Part shown: piece after piece, positions 1 through 10,300 of the stretch
How positions within the stretch are numbered: position 1 is the stretch's first letter
Layout: the number at the start of each line of letters is the position of its first letter
Source of the DNA: Emiliania huxleyi CCMP1516
Taxonomy: Eukaryota > Haptophyta > Isochrysidales > Noelaerhabdaceae
Reading direction: 5' to 3'
Assembly (NCBI RefSeq): GCF_000372725.1
Contig: NW_005201984.1
Coordinates: 98,829 to 162,828, forward strand
DNA: 64,000 nt
Made by a program: the position numbers and the translations under genes
The notes under the pieces: model-generated
The model's database searches: none
What the model was told of the DNA's origin: nothing
Seen by the model: only the letters and a program-made list of their open reading frames with translations

Positions 1-1
1 C

Positions 2-133
2 AGCGCCAACGTCAAGGCGATCGAGGCGTCCTGGCTGCTCTTTACTAGCTGGGCGTCGCTGCAGCTGCGAATTGAGGAGGGCAATGAGCGCCTTCCTGGT
101 CCCGCCGACGACGCGCCCGATGGTGACGGCTAG
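2..133 (+). CDS. 3' end of a partial, unrecognised gene
   Basis: An open frame enters from the left edge and stops at the TAG at 131-133, giving 43 residues. The first part reads as a plausible amphipathic or weakly hydrophobic stretch (SANVKAIEASWLLFTSWAS) followed by an acidic, Pro/Asp/Gly-rich tail. Codons end in G or C, as in the confident genes here. Most of the gene lies outside the window, so no family can be named. It could also be a chance frame, since only 132 bases are visible. Confidence 0.4.
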   Translation, partial: SANVKAIEASWLLFTSWASLQLRIEEGNERLPGPADDAPDGDG

Positions 134-1912
134 TAGATGCAAGCACGATTCCACAGACATGCACATGCACATGCACATGCACATGCGGGGATGGGGGATC
201 GGAGGGCCGCTCACCACCCCATCGTGCTGCCGCAGAGTCTCTCACTTTCGGTCTTGCGCTTCTCTCTGCGCTCGGGCCGATGGCGCTCGAGGTGAGCCGT
301 AGAGGGTCGTGAGGGTTAAGGAGGGCACTGCAAGTCGGCCACTGGGGCTCAAGAGCTGGCTCAGGGCTCTGGCAGAGCTGGAGGCAGTGCTTGAGGCGGC
401 GGGACAAGCTCTAGGGCCTTTCGGTGGTGGTGTGTGTGTGGTGGGTGGGGGGCTGGGGGGCTGGGGGGCTGGATGTGGGGTAGCTTGTCGCTGTCTGTAT
501 CTCACGCGTCATCCTCAACTCCGCAGGCAGCATCTCGAAAGCGACGGCGGGGGAAATCGAGCCCCAGACGGGAGACGCCGCCTTGGAAGCGTGCGTCTCC
601 CGCCGAACTTCTCGCTGGGGGCTCTTTGCATCTCTCCTCACCCTGAGCGAGCGGCCGGAGGTGGAACTGGAGGCTCGCGTGGCAGTCTCGAGGCGCAGAG
701 AGCTTGGCCCGTAGCGCCCATTGATCCAGAGCGCTCCCTTCCTGTATTCTTCATTCTTCCTTCAATTTTGGTGTCTTCGTGAGACTTGATGCATGCGAAC
801 CTGTCTGACTTGTGCTGGATGACCCACTTGTGATCTTGCGTGCATACACCATACTTTGGGAGGGAACGCAAGGGTGTCTGGTGAGTTCTGAGTTGTGTGA
901 CGTCAGTGTCTCAGCACCCCAGCGTATGGGCGCCAGCGTGCCTACGTCTGTGCAACTTGCAGGGTGGGGTATGTGGATGGGGACCCCATTATTCAGGCCA
1001 AGGGCGCGGCGCTCTTACTACCTTCTCGTCTCTCTCTCGTCTCTCGTTCCTCAGTTTTGACATTTTTGAGGTGTGAGCTGTGACGCGCGGCGCCCGGCGC
1101 GCGCGCGCCGCGCGGGCCGGGGCATGTGCGGCGTGGGGGTGATATGTGTCTGGCACACACAGGCAGCGGTGGCAGGGGCCCGAGGCCCTCGGCGGAGGGG
1201 GTCAGTGGCACGCGCGCGCTCTCGCTTGGGGACCAACTCGATGTGTGGTGATTGTGCAGCGGCGGCGGGGAAAACACTGGTCAGTGCTTGGTAGGCCGAA
1301 CTGCTGATATGTGTTTGTTAGCGGGCTGGGCAGTCGAGCGGAGACCCTCTCGCGCGCGCGGTGCGTGAGCGGGACGGTGTGTGTGCGCGCGCCGCCTCAG
1401 CGCCTCTGGCTCTGCCTCGCTGCGGCTGCGTACGGGCTCTGTGGGCTGTGTGCGGCTTACGGGTTACGAATTCGTACCATAGAGCAAGAGCGGTGTGACG
1501 GCGTAAGCGCGTCCACGCTGCGCAGCGGCTCCCCCGTGACCGCAGCCCCTCTCGCAGCCGCAGCCGTAGCCGCCAGCCCCCCAACTCTCGCCGCTCCTCT
1601 ACCGTAGTGCGTAGAAGCTAGAATTTGTGGCCTCTCTCTAGAGCACAGAGTGTCGGGTATAGGTAGTGACCAGAGGGGGGTGGAGGGCAAGCCACGTGGC
1701 AGGGCGGGACACATGTCCCTAAATCCCATCTCGTCTCAGAGTTTGACCGTTTTATTTATTTATTTAAATAGAGGACGCCGGGGCGCGGGGGATGGCGTCG
1801 AGTCACTCCGTCACTCGCAATTGAGGTGCTGCTGGATGGCGGTTCGCCGTATATACGCAAAGCGAGAACAAGCCACAACGCACGGGGTGACTAGGTGAGA
1901 CGTCTCGTCGCC
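134..1912. other. Intergenic, no gene recognised
   Basis: Open frames here are short, overlap on both strands and give Arg/Ala/Pro-rich or cysteine-scattered translations typical of GC-rich non-coding DNA. G-rich tracts (around 430-480) and CG-rich runs (around 1080-1120) are present. An AT-rich stretch (TTTATTTATTTATTTAAATA) lies near 1750. I see no conserved domain. Confidence 0.6.
157..188. repeat. ACATGC/CATGCA short tandem repeat
   Basis: About five copies of ACATGC in tandem, just 3' of the partial gene's stop codon. The same hexamer reappears in short runs near 33590-33630 and in a Snf7 intron near 48743-48760, so it is a recurrent simple repeat of this genome. Confidence 0.85.
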
Positions 1913-3619
1913 TCACCTCAAAGCCTGGGCAGGACTTGGTGGTGCAGCAGCCTCCAAGCGCCGCCGCAAGGCGGAAGCTTGAAGTGGCAACGCGGCTAAG
2001 AAAGCCTGCAACAGGGTAGCAAGACGAGGGTCACGACGGTAACTCTTGGCGGTTGATGTCTGTGTCATGGAGGCCTCAAGCTGCCCCGACTCGCAGATGA
2101 GGGTTACGCTTGGCGCGTCACGCTCGAGGCACCTGCGGCGGCCGAAGAAGAGTGGCGGTTTGGTGGCTGCGGCCGACGCGGGAGCGTTGGTGTGGGCGCT
2201 TCTCACCATTTGAGCGCCACAGCACGCACGTCTTCGCTCATACCCCGCATCAACGCGTTGAGACCATCCACCTGAGAGGATCGACCAGGGAGGCTGAGCT
2301 CTCTCGGGTGGGGTTGGAGCAGGGCCTAGGTCTGGGGGGGGGGGGGCCTGCTCCGTCTCTGACTTCGTCGCCACGATGCCAGCGGCGCAGCCTCGGACAG
2401 AGGGCGATGGCGACAACGTGACGGGAACATTTGCCCCGCCGGGTGTCGTCTGCGACGCTACCTGACCGGGCGCGCTCGACACCATCGCCATCGGGTGCTT
2501 CACATCGGGGATTATCCGGATTGGTTGAGGCTGGGCAATGGGCGGGCACGGCGTCCCCACGCTCGCTGGCTGGCTGATTGCTGACGGTGCCATTCTCGCC
2601 GGAATCATAGGGCGTCCGCGCTGCGGCTGTGGCCGCACCACGCCGTGCTGTGCCGACGCAATCCGCATCGGTGCCACTGCAACGGTGCTCCTGCAAAGGT
2701 GCATGTCACACATGGGCGCCGCCTGCAGCACCTGCAAAAGGGAAGGCAAAAGAATGCCACGTGTGCCCTGTAGAATTGAACCTGTAGAGCAATGAACTCT
2801 GCACCGGCATGGGCATAGGCACCGGCCCGCCCAATGGCACTGCCGGCGAATGATAGGCAATGCCCGGTGGCGGGTACAGAAATGTCGCAGCCTGCGGCCG
2901 CAACCCGCCGAAGAGCGTGTCACAGGACGGCATGCGCTGTGCATCGTCGGCAGCGTCGGCGAGCAGGCCCAAGTCAGCGCCTGCAGACGAGCGCGCGGCC
3001 GGGTGAGGCGGAAAGGTGGGCGGCGGCGGGGGTGCAGCGCAAACAGGAGGTGGGGAGGGGGGTGAGGGGATTCGAGCGGGCCCAGCGGCGCGGTGGCACC
3101 AGTACCAGTACTGCCGCTTGCCCTGGCCCGTTTGCCCCGCTGCGCTCGCCTTTGATCCTCTCCAAGGTGGCCCCAAGCCACAAATGCCGACGCCGAGCAG
3201 CTTTGCACTGGCGAGGGCAGCACTGGCGGGCCTGTCCGACCGCCTGGCGTGGCCTGCGTAGCCTGTGCTGACCCTGCCTTGCCCTTCGGGGCGTCGTCCG
3301 ACACGCACCGCTGCAGAAAGGTGATGCCCGACTCGGCAAGGCGGCGGAGAGCTCGAACAACGGAGATCCGCTTGGACTGCTCATCTGGGCACTCGCGGCA
3401 GTCGGTGTATCTCTGCACGAGCTGGTCGCAGGCGGGTCGATCCGGAATCTGGCCCAGGATGCGCAACACCAATGGCTCAGGTGGTAGCTCCCACGTCTCA
3501 TTCTCGACCGCCTTACTAGTATGGTCAAAAAGCTGCGCAAAGTCGCGCATAGCCGCCCTGACTGGGCATTTCTCAGGCCAACGTAGAGGCATGCGAGAGC
3601 GCACTGGGGATACCTTCAA
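1913..3619 (-). CDS. Unknown Pro/Gln-rich protein, three exons
   Basis: The frame is open without interruption from ATG 3619 to the stop at 1913, but the middle reads poorly unless spliced. A better model is exon 1 3619-3244, exon 2 2980-2805 and exon 3 2731-1913, giving about 456 residues in frame; the intron at 2981-3243 has a GC donor and that at 2732-2804 a GT donor. Exon 1 carries a helical segment (ELPPEPLVLRILGQIP, then DRPACDQLVQRY). Exon 2 encodes a Pro/Met/Gly-rich stretch, and the C-terminus is helical again (RLATLLQAFLAALP). A further intron within 2100-2345, where there is a long C run on the coding strand, is likely. The layout would fit a transcriptional regulator, but I recognise no DNA-binding domain. 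Function unknown. Confidence 0.5.
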   Translation of the reverse strand: MKVSPVRSRMPLRWPEKCPVRAAMRDFAQLFDHTSKAVENETWELPPEPLVLRILGQIPDRPACDQLVQRYTDCRECPDEQSKRISVVRALRRLAESGITFLQRCVSDDAPKGKAGSAQATQATPGGRTGPPVLPSPVQSCSASAFVAWGHLGEDQRRAQRGKRARASGSTGTGATAPLGPLESPHPPPHLLFALHPRRRPPFRLTRPRARLQALTWACSPTLPTMHSACRPVTRSSAGCGRRLRHFCTRHRALPIIRRQCHWAGRCLCPCRCRVHCSTGSILQGTRGILLPSLLQVLQAAPMCDMHLCRSTVAVAPMRIASAQHGVVRPQPQRGRPMIPARMAPSAISQPASVGTPCPPIAQPQPIRIIPDVKHPMAMVSSAPGQVASQTTPGGANVPVTLSPSPSVRGCAAGIVATKSETEQAPPPPDLGPAPTPPERAQPPWSILSGGWSQRVDAGYERRRACCGAQMVRSAHTNAPASAAATKPPLFFGRRRCLERDAPSVTLICESGQLEASMTQTSTAKSYRRDPRLATLLQAFLAALPLQASALRRRLEAAAPPSPAQALR

Positions 3620-3891
3620 TCTCGAGCTGCGGCAAACTCAAAGGAACGTTGACCGCCGATCGCCGACGCGCGCGGCTGGTTCTTCGATTCGCGTCCGCAG
3701 TCTGCAGACTGCGGAAGAAAACTCAACAAAAGAGAGAGAGCTGAGAGGGAGAGATGTGTGGTGTGAGGTCTGATAAAATATCTTAAAAAAGTGTGGGCAA
3801 TACACGGGGAATGGCACAGCATGTAGAGAGGAACTCCATGCAACACACCATCTCTCGTACAAGCGAATCTCGACTCACAAAACACACAAAT

Positions 3892-4980
3892 CTAGAGATC
3901 ATCAATTTTGTCGGCGCGGATCTCAATTGGCTCGCTGACCGTTGCCCCCGCGTACGTGCGCGTCAGGCGATAGAAATAGCAGCCATACAGACCGACGCCA
4001 ACGGCGTCTGAGACGTCGTCCGGGAGCTTGATCTTGCGGTTCGCCTGCGACCGCATGTGGTCCGACCCGAGGGGCCGGCCGAGGATCGCCTCCACACGGT
4101 CCCTCACGGCGGACTTGCTAGCCCCCTCGCCGTCCTTGATCATGAGCCCTTGCCCCGCGGCCTTCCAGGATACGGGCAGCCACGAGTGCACAATCTCGGG
4201 AGGGTGAGGGACGGAGCTGGCAAACTCCTTGATCACGCCGCGGACCTCGTGATTAACCTCGTAGCCTTGGCCGCGCGTGCCGCTCATCGGCGCGCCGGCT
4301 CGAGCCGGCGCGCCGTCGCGGCCCCGCTTCACGCCGCCGGCACTGAGCTTGCCGGGCTGCTTGTCGCCGCGATCGTTGTACCCCTCCAGGAAGACGCGCC
4401 GCGGCGAGCCCTTAAACACCTGCGGGAGTGCGCGCCGCAGCGCTCCGAGCCTCGAGGCGCCGACGAGCTCCTTGTCCTTTTTGGGTCCCTTGATGAACTG
4501 AGTGGTGGTGTTGTCGACGTGCGCGAGGTTGACCCAGCCGATCTCGAGCCGCGGCGTTTCCCCCCCGTAGCACCGCGCGAACCCCAGCCTCTCGGTCCCG
4601 GGGTCGATCGAAAGCCAGTCATAGTCGTGCGGAGTCTCCTCTCGCGAGTCGGCGTCTCGGGGGAGGTGGAGTCGGCGGCGGCAGCGTACGCGGTCGCAGC
4701 TGGCAGCGGAGAGGAGGAGGAGGGAGAGCGTGTCGCGAGGCTAGACTCGAGAGCCGCAGGGGGGGAGAGAGAGGCGCCGCGACGCATCCCCGCCTCACAC
4801 TCCTCGTCCCAGAACGTCAAGAGGGCCTTCTCCGCGTCCTTTGACAGAGAGATTGACAGACAGAGATTCTTGTATGCTCTCTCGACGAAGTTCCAGTCCT
4901 TGCTGATGTTGTAGAGCTCCTGTACCGCGGCGATACTGTCAATCTGTCTGTCATCCGAGACGCGAGAGTCGAGATGCCTT
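3892..4980 (-). CDS. RuvC/poxvirus-A22-type Holliday-junction resolvase-like protein
   Basis: The long exon 4638-3892 encodes a ribonuclease-H-fold nuclease signature in order: LSIDPGTERLGFARC (first catalytic Asp), VFLEGYND (catalytic Glu), and near the C-terminus KLPDDVSDAVGVGLYGCYF (the paired Asp residues). This spacing and the SIDPG..LG strand are what RuvC-like and poxvirus A22-like resolvases show; such enzymes cut four-way DNA junctions. An upstream exon ending near 4794 reads IAAVQELYNISKDWNFVERA and continues through FWDEECE; it most likely joins via a GC-AG intron (about 4639-4793). In-frame stops lie further upstream and no Met is visible, so the true start is probably on another exon above 4980. 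Cellular site (mitochondrion, plastid or nucleus) cannot be told. The closest relatives may be viral or organellar; a search would decide. Confidence 0.6.
4288..4315. repeat. 28-bp perfect palindrome inside the resolvase-like exon
   Basis: The sequence is its own reverse complement over 28 bases, centred on CTCGAG and flanked by GGCGCGCC sites. It lies in frame within the coding exon, where it encodes an Ala/Pro/Arg/Gly-rich loop. Confidence 0.9.
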
Positions 4981-5884
4981 GCTTGCTTGTCCCCAGAAGG
5001 ATGTCGCGTTGATTATGACCGCAGCGAATATGTTCACACCCGAGCGGAGGCCAATTGATTCGCGAGGCTCTGGCAAAAGTGCGGTTGGCAACGGGCTCTT
5101 GTCCGTGCAAGCCTTCAGCTGGTGCCAAAACGTACCAAAACGTCCTCTCCGCGACCAAATACGCGGTCGTCGGTAGAAATGGCTTGCTTGCAAGAATGGG
5201 ATGCCGACAGGCGTCAGGCGGCGCATGCCGAGAAGTCGCTTGCCGTGCGGGAGCTCGTGCGCCTCTCCCTGCGCGTGCAGTCCACGGGCGTCGTCGCGGA
5301 GCTTCATCTCGACACGGCACTGGTTGCTACGAGCGGCAGCGGAGCTGATCACGAGCGACGAATTCGCAGGGGATGCCAGGCAACAGATGGGCGCGCAGAC
5401 AATTGGCGTGGCGTCCTAAACAACGCACGAGCATGCTCAACTGCTGCGCGACGCTCTCTGCGACCCCGACTTTCTTTATGCGCTTTGCCATTCGCCGCCG
5501 CATTTCCTAAAGCGACACTAGCACTAGATGCGTCCTGGCATCGGGAGGGTCCGCCTAAGAGGAAGTATGCATGTACTTTGTGCGTGGAGTGTCTTCCCCT
5601 TTTGCGCAGCAATACCTTAAACTTTTAGGCCCTCCAAATTCGGGTCGGAGCGTAGCGGAGTGGGCCCCGAGTTTGAAAAAGGCGACGGACGCTTGCGTCC
5701 TAGCTCCAACACACGTTCTCCCATCCCTCCCTTGGGTTGTGTGTTTTCTTTCTTTTTTCCAACATCGCCTCCCCGGCGCAGAGGGGCCCCCGGAGGGATG
5801 CACAACCGCTCCACGCCACGCCGCTCGCGGCGCTCGTTTTTCGGTTTCTTCCCTCACACGTTGTCTCCGAGAACCGGCACAGCC
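4981..5884. other. Unresolved region; possible missing 5' exon(s) and a possible small plus-strand exon
   Basis: Minus-strand frames here could hold the first exon of the resolvase-like gene, but none is convincing. On the plus strand, ATG 5179 opens a frame with strong GC3 (HAEKSLAVRELVRLSLRV, then STGVVAELHLDTALVAT) that could be a coding exon up to about 5350; it has no recognisable family. A copy of the dispersed AAGGGAGGGATGGGAGGA repeat (reverse orientation) lies at 5715-5762, upstream of the PsbQ-like start. Confidence 0.35.
5715..5762 (-). repeat. Dispersed A/G-rich repeat, copy 1
   Basis: Reverse-strand copy of the family with core AAGGGAGGGATGGGAGGA preceded by a GAAAGAAAACA-type tract. 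It sits about 120 bp upstream of the PsbQ-like ATG. Other copies: 25655, 30951, 36449, 45313, 57549, 58744 and 59327. Confidence 0.75.
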
Positions 5885-6690
5885 ATGGCATGCTTCCTGC
5901 TATCTGCGGTGGGCGTGGCGTTCGGCGGTCAGAGCCTCCGCCGGCCCGAACGCTGCAGTTTGCCCGCACGGTCGCTCCTCGGCCGCACCGCAGCAGTCTC
6001 GCGCCGCGAATCCCTGCAGCTGGGCGCGGGTTTATCCGCTACATTCCTCGCGCCACTGGCCGCGCCGCGGGCCGCCTTCGCTGCCGCACAGGACCCGAAC
6101 GATCTTAGCCGCCTAAAGAAAGGGCTCGACTCTGTGCAGTTCCTGCTCGATAACTGGGACCGCGAGACGGTGGACCCAAACTCGGGCGCCGACAGCCCCG
6201 ACCGCGTGCGCTTCTTTCTCGGCCTGCGGACGACGGACCACCCGCTCTTCCAGGTCGACAAGTTGCTGATCAAGGCGCAGAAATCGCTGCCCGACGACGT
6301 CGACTTTGAGACGTGGATCGACTCAGTCGAAGGCCTCAACTCACACATTGCAAAGATCAATGAGGCGCCGGCTGGCCCATCCACCTGTACCTGTCCCGCC
6401 TGTGCCGCTGGCATGTGGCGTTCACGATACACCCGTGTGCCGGATGGCGGCAGGAGCCTCACTGGGCGCCACCCAGACGCTCCCTAGCCGTCGCTCTCGC
6501 CGCCCTCCTCCTCCCTGCTTGACCCGCCTTCCCTTCCCCGCCCTCGCAGCTGGCATACACGTCGTCGTTTGGCGAGTACAACCCCGGCGGCGGCAAGGAG
6601 CAGGTGCGCAAGTACCTGCTGCTCGCGAAGGAGGAGGTGGTGCAGGCACGCGACTCGCTCCAGACGATGGTGACGCTGCTGAAGCTCTGA
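5885..6690 (+). CDS. Thylakoid-lumen PsbQ-like protein
   Basis: Two exons (5885-6364 and 6550-6690, GC-AG intron of 185 bp) give 206 residues. The N-terminus is a complex-plastid presequence: a hydrophobic ER-type signal (MACFLLSAVGVAFGG), a basic transit part, then a twin-arginine lumen signal (SRRESLQLGAG with a hydrophobic stretch ending AAFAA). The mature part is a four-helix PsbQ-type domain; VQFLLDNWDRETVDP and FGEYNPGGGKEQVRKYLL are typical of the diatom/haptophyte branch of this family. Proteins of this kind sit on the lumenal side of photosystem II or related complexes. The ATG context (agccATGgc) favours this start, although the frame stays open upstream to 5660. The intron start (GGCTGGC) is echoed at the exon 2 start (GCTGGC). 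Confidence 0.8.
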
Positions 6691-7357
6691 CCTCCGGCGG
6701 CGAGACGCCGTGACCTAGGGCGTGCGGGCGCCGGAGACTCAGCGTCAGAGACTCTGTGGCCTCGTCTCGGGCCAGGTCTGATCTCCCGCGATCTCATCTG
6801 GGCGCCGGATTTGACTCCCGCGAGCCCCCGATGCCATGCATTTCGCCCCCATTCGGTCTCTCTCTCATGCCAGTCCGATGTCGCTGGACGCTGTCCGAGC
6901 GCGGCGGGCGCAGTTATTTAGGCCGGGCGTACTCTGTGAGCCGAAGTCGCGTATCTGTTTTGTTCATGTCAAGTGGTTGCTCATCTCGTCATCTGCTGCG
7001 AGCGGAAGCGCGGCGACGGACCGCGGCGCTGACGGGGTGCACTACAAAGCGCGGGCTATGACCTATGAAATAGCCTAGACATGTACATGTGTCATGTCTC
7101 TCGTCGGCGGCTCTTTCACCCGTCACCCGGGCCTCCGAGGAGGATGACCGAGCCCATATACCTCTCTCACAGCACCACCGCAAAAGAATTAATACGACCG
7201 GCATGCTTTCTTTTCGCCCGGTGTACCTGTGTTAGTGATTCCGGCTAATGCCGCCAGTCCCGTGCCCGTAGCGGCGGCGATAAAGAAGAGCGGTAAAATT
7301 CTTTTGCCGTGCGGGCAGCGAGGCGGTGGCGCGGTAGCGAGCGAGAGAGCACCATCT
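6691..7357. other. Intergenic between PsbQ-like gene and Ca2+ ATPase
   Basis: No gene seen. The right half is the likely promoter of the Ca2+ ATPase: AAAAGAATT at 7182 and TAAAATTCTTTT at 7294-7305 lie within 180 bp of its ATG. Confidence 0.6.
7294..7305. promoter_or_regulatory. TAAAATTCTTTT motif upstream of the Ca2+ ATPase
   Basis: An AT-only island in GC-rich DNA, 53 bp before the ATG. Near-identical motifs occur upstream of the PhyH gene (25599), upstream of NFS1 (59432, AAAAGAATTCTTTTT), above the Myb-like gene (58849) and in a 3' region (57644). A core promoter or initiator role is inference from position only. Confidence 0.3.
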
Positions 7358-10300
7358 ATGCCACGCCAGGCCCCAAGCGGCTTTCAGCAGCTCGGTGACG
7401 ATGGCACCGATTCCGAGTCCTGGCCGCAGAAGATGCAGCTGATGGAGCTCATGGATGAGCGCGAGTCGGGCGGCCTGCGGCTGCTCTCAGACCTCACAGG
7501 CGGTGGTGGCGCCGAGAAGCTCGCGTCGATGCTGGGATCAAGCGCCGGCTCGGGCCTCAGCGGCGAGGCGGCCGACCTTGATCACCGCAAGGTCCTCTTC
7601 GGCGCCAATGCTTTTCGCGAGAAGGTTTCCGGCCTAACACCCAGCTACCCACAGTGGCCGCGTGAAACGGCTGCAATCAGCTGTTTTTCGCGGTGCTTCC
7701 TAGGAGCCGAAGAGCTACCTCGAACTGGTGTGGGACGCGCTGCACGACGCCGTGCTCATCATGCTGCTCGTGCTGGCTGCGGTGCAGCTGCCGACGGAGT
7801 TGGTCTTTGGCAAGGACAAGAGCACCGCCTGGATCGAGCCCACCGCCCTCTTCCTCTCCGTCTTCATTATTGTAAACGTGTCCTCCGCGACCGACTACGT
7901 CAAGGAGCGGCAGTTCAAGTCTCTGGCCGCGAAGCTGAACCAGTCCAACAAGAAGGTCGTCGTGCGGCGGGGAGAGCAGACAGAGGTGACGGACGCCGAG
8001 ATCGTCGTCGGAGACGTGCTCGCCTTCAACGCGCACAGCCTCGCCTCGCTGCCGTGTGACGGGGTCCTCCTCTCGGGCTCGGACGTCAAGGTGGACGAGT
8101 CCTCCCTCACTGGCGAGCCCGACCCGATGCCGAAGACCGCAGAGGCGCCCTTCTGCGTCTCCGGCACCGACGTGGTGAGCGGCTCCGGCCGGATGCTGGT
8201 TGTCGCGGTCGGGCCGTACTCGGTCTCTGGCAAGATCAAGATGGCGGTGTACCACGACGAGGAGGAGGACGACGAGGCGTCGCCCCTGTTCGTCAAGCTC
8301 AACGGCATCGTCGAGGACGTCTTCAAGGTTGGCCTCGCCGCAGCCGTGTTTTGCTTCCTCGCTATGGTGGCGCTGGGCATCGTCTACCCCTCCTTCCGTG
8401 GCTGCGGCGAGGAGGGCTGCTGGGACTTCCTCGAGGTGGAGTGGCTCCATCTCATCGAGTACATGCTCACCGCCATCACCGTGCTCGCCGTCGCGGTGCC
8501 CGAGGGGCTGCCGCTCGCCGTCAACCTTGCACTGGCCTTCTCGTCGCAGCAGGCGCATCCACCTCTGCTCATCTCGCGGCCCATCCCTCCGCTCATCTCG
8601 GCTCATCTCGGCCCACCCCCAACTCACCTTCAGCTGGCGCTCGCCTTCTCGTCGCGGGCAGATGATGGCGCAAAACAACCTCGTCAAGCACCTCGACGCG
8701 TGCGAGACGATGGGATCCGCCACGACCATCTGCTCAGACAAGCACCGGCACGGTAGATGAGCACACAACCGAGAGATGAGGCACACGCTCCTCCACAGCT
8801 CCCCCTCGGAGGCCGCGGCGTCCAGCGGGGTCGCTGTGCACTTGTGCGGCCCAGCCCCCCCTCTGGTCTCCTCCCGCTGGGAGCGCCACCGGACCATCGC
8901 GGCGATGGGGGGCGCGAAGCTAGAAGCGCTCAAGGAGGCACAAGACACAAAATTGATACCGTTCAGCACCCGCGACCTAGGACCGGCACGCTGACCGCCA
9001 ACCGGATGAGCGTCCGAGCTGTCCGCGTCGGAGGCGTCACCTACTCGGCCGCCGGCGACTCGAAGCGCTCGCTCGGCCGGCAGCTGGTCGAGCTGCTGCC
9101 GGAGAAGCTCGCGCACCTGCTGGCGCACCTCATCTGCGTGGACACGATGGATGAGGTGCCTCGCCTCCCCCTTCAGACACATCGAAACGGCTGCCGGCGC
9201 CCGCGACACCTTTCCTGACGCCCCCCCCCCCCCCCCCCCTCCCCCTGACCCCGCCCCTCGCGCGCCCGCCAGTCCTTCCTCGAGGTGAACGAGGCCACCG
9301 GCGCCACCGGCTTCAAGGCCGCCCTTCTCCTTCCCGCCCCCGACCCTCCGCCCGGCCCTTCTTGCCCACCCCAGCCGCCGGCGCAACCGCAGGGGAACCC
9401 CACAGAGTGCGCGCTGCTCTCTCTCGTTGCGGAGATGGGGTACGATTACGCGGCGCTGCGCCACGACACGCCAGGCCGCTCCCTCGCCACCGCCGCGCGG
9501 GGCAAGCCTCCTCTTCCGTAGCTGCGCGCCCGCTGTCAAGAGCGCCTCTTCACAGCGGGGACGCGCGCGTAGGCAAGCCCTTCATGTTCTCGTCCAAGCG
9601 CAAGATGATGAGCTGGGCGGTGCCGCTGCCGCGAGGCGGCTACCGCGTCTACTGCAAGGGCGCGAGCGAGATCGTCATCGCGCGCTGCGACGCGATGCTC
9701 TCGGCGAGCGGCGAGGCGGCGCCGCTGTCCGACGCCAAGCGGCAGCAGCTGATGGAGACTGTGGTGCGCCCCTTTGCGGGCGAGGCGTACCGCACCATCG
9801 CGCTCGCATATCGCGACTTGCCCGGCGTCAAGTCCGCCTCGTCCAAGGAGCTCGAGGCGACCCACTCCACGATGACAAACGCGGACGGCTCCGCGGCTTA
9901 CGTCGCGGAGACCGGCCTCACGCTGCTCGCCCTCACCGGCATCGCTGACCCGTTGCGCCCCGAGGTGCCTGGGGCCATCGAGCGGTGCAATCGCGCAGGC
10001 GCCGACGCGCTGCGGTTGCGACGGCGCAGCGTCCCCACGCCACGTCCACGAGAGGTCCAAGACGTGTCCCCTAGGCATCGACGTGAGGATGGTCACGGGC
10101 GACAACCTCGACACCGCCGTCGCGATCGCAAAGAACTGCGGCATCTTGCGGCCGCAGGCCCTCGCGCTGGACGCGTCCGTGAGCGCCCCGCGACGCGTCC
10201 ATGACACGTCCCACTCCCCGCGAGTGCTCAGGACCTCGAGCCTGACCCGGCGCACGCGGCTGGCGAGCGGCCCAAGCCCAAGCGCGCGCTCGAGGGCCGC

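Noticed and set aside
7677-9539. 620-codon minus-strand frame opposite the Ca2+ ATPase
   Set aside because: Antisense shadow of conserved ATPase exons.
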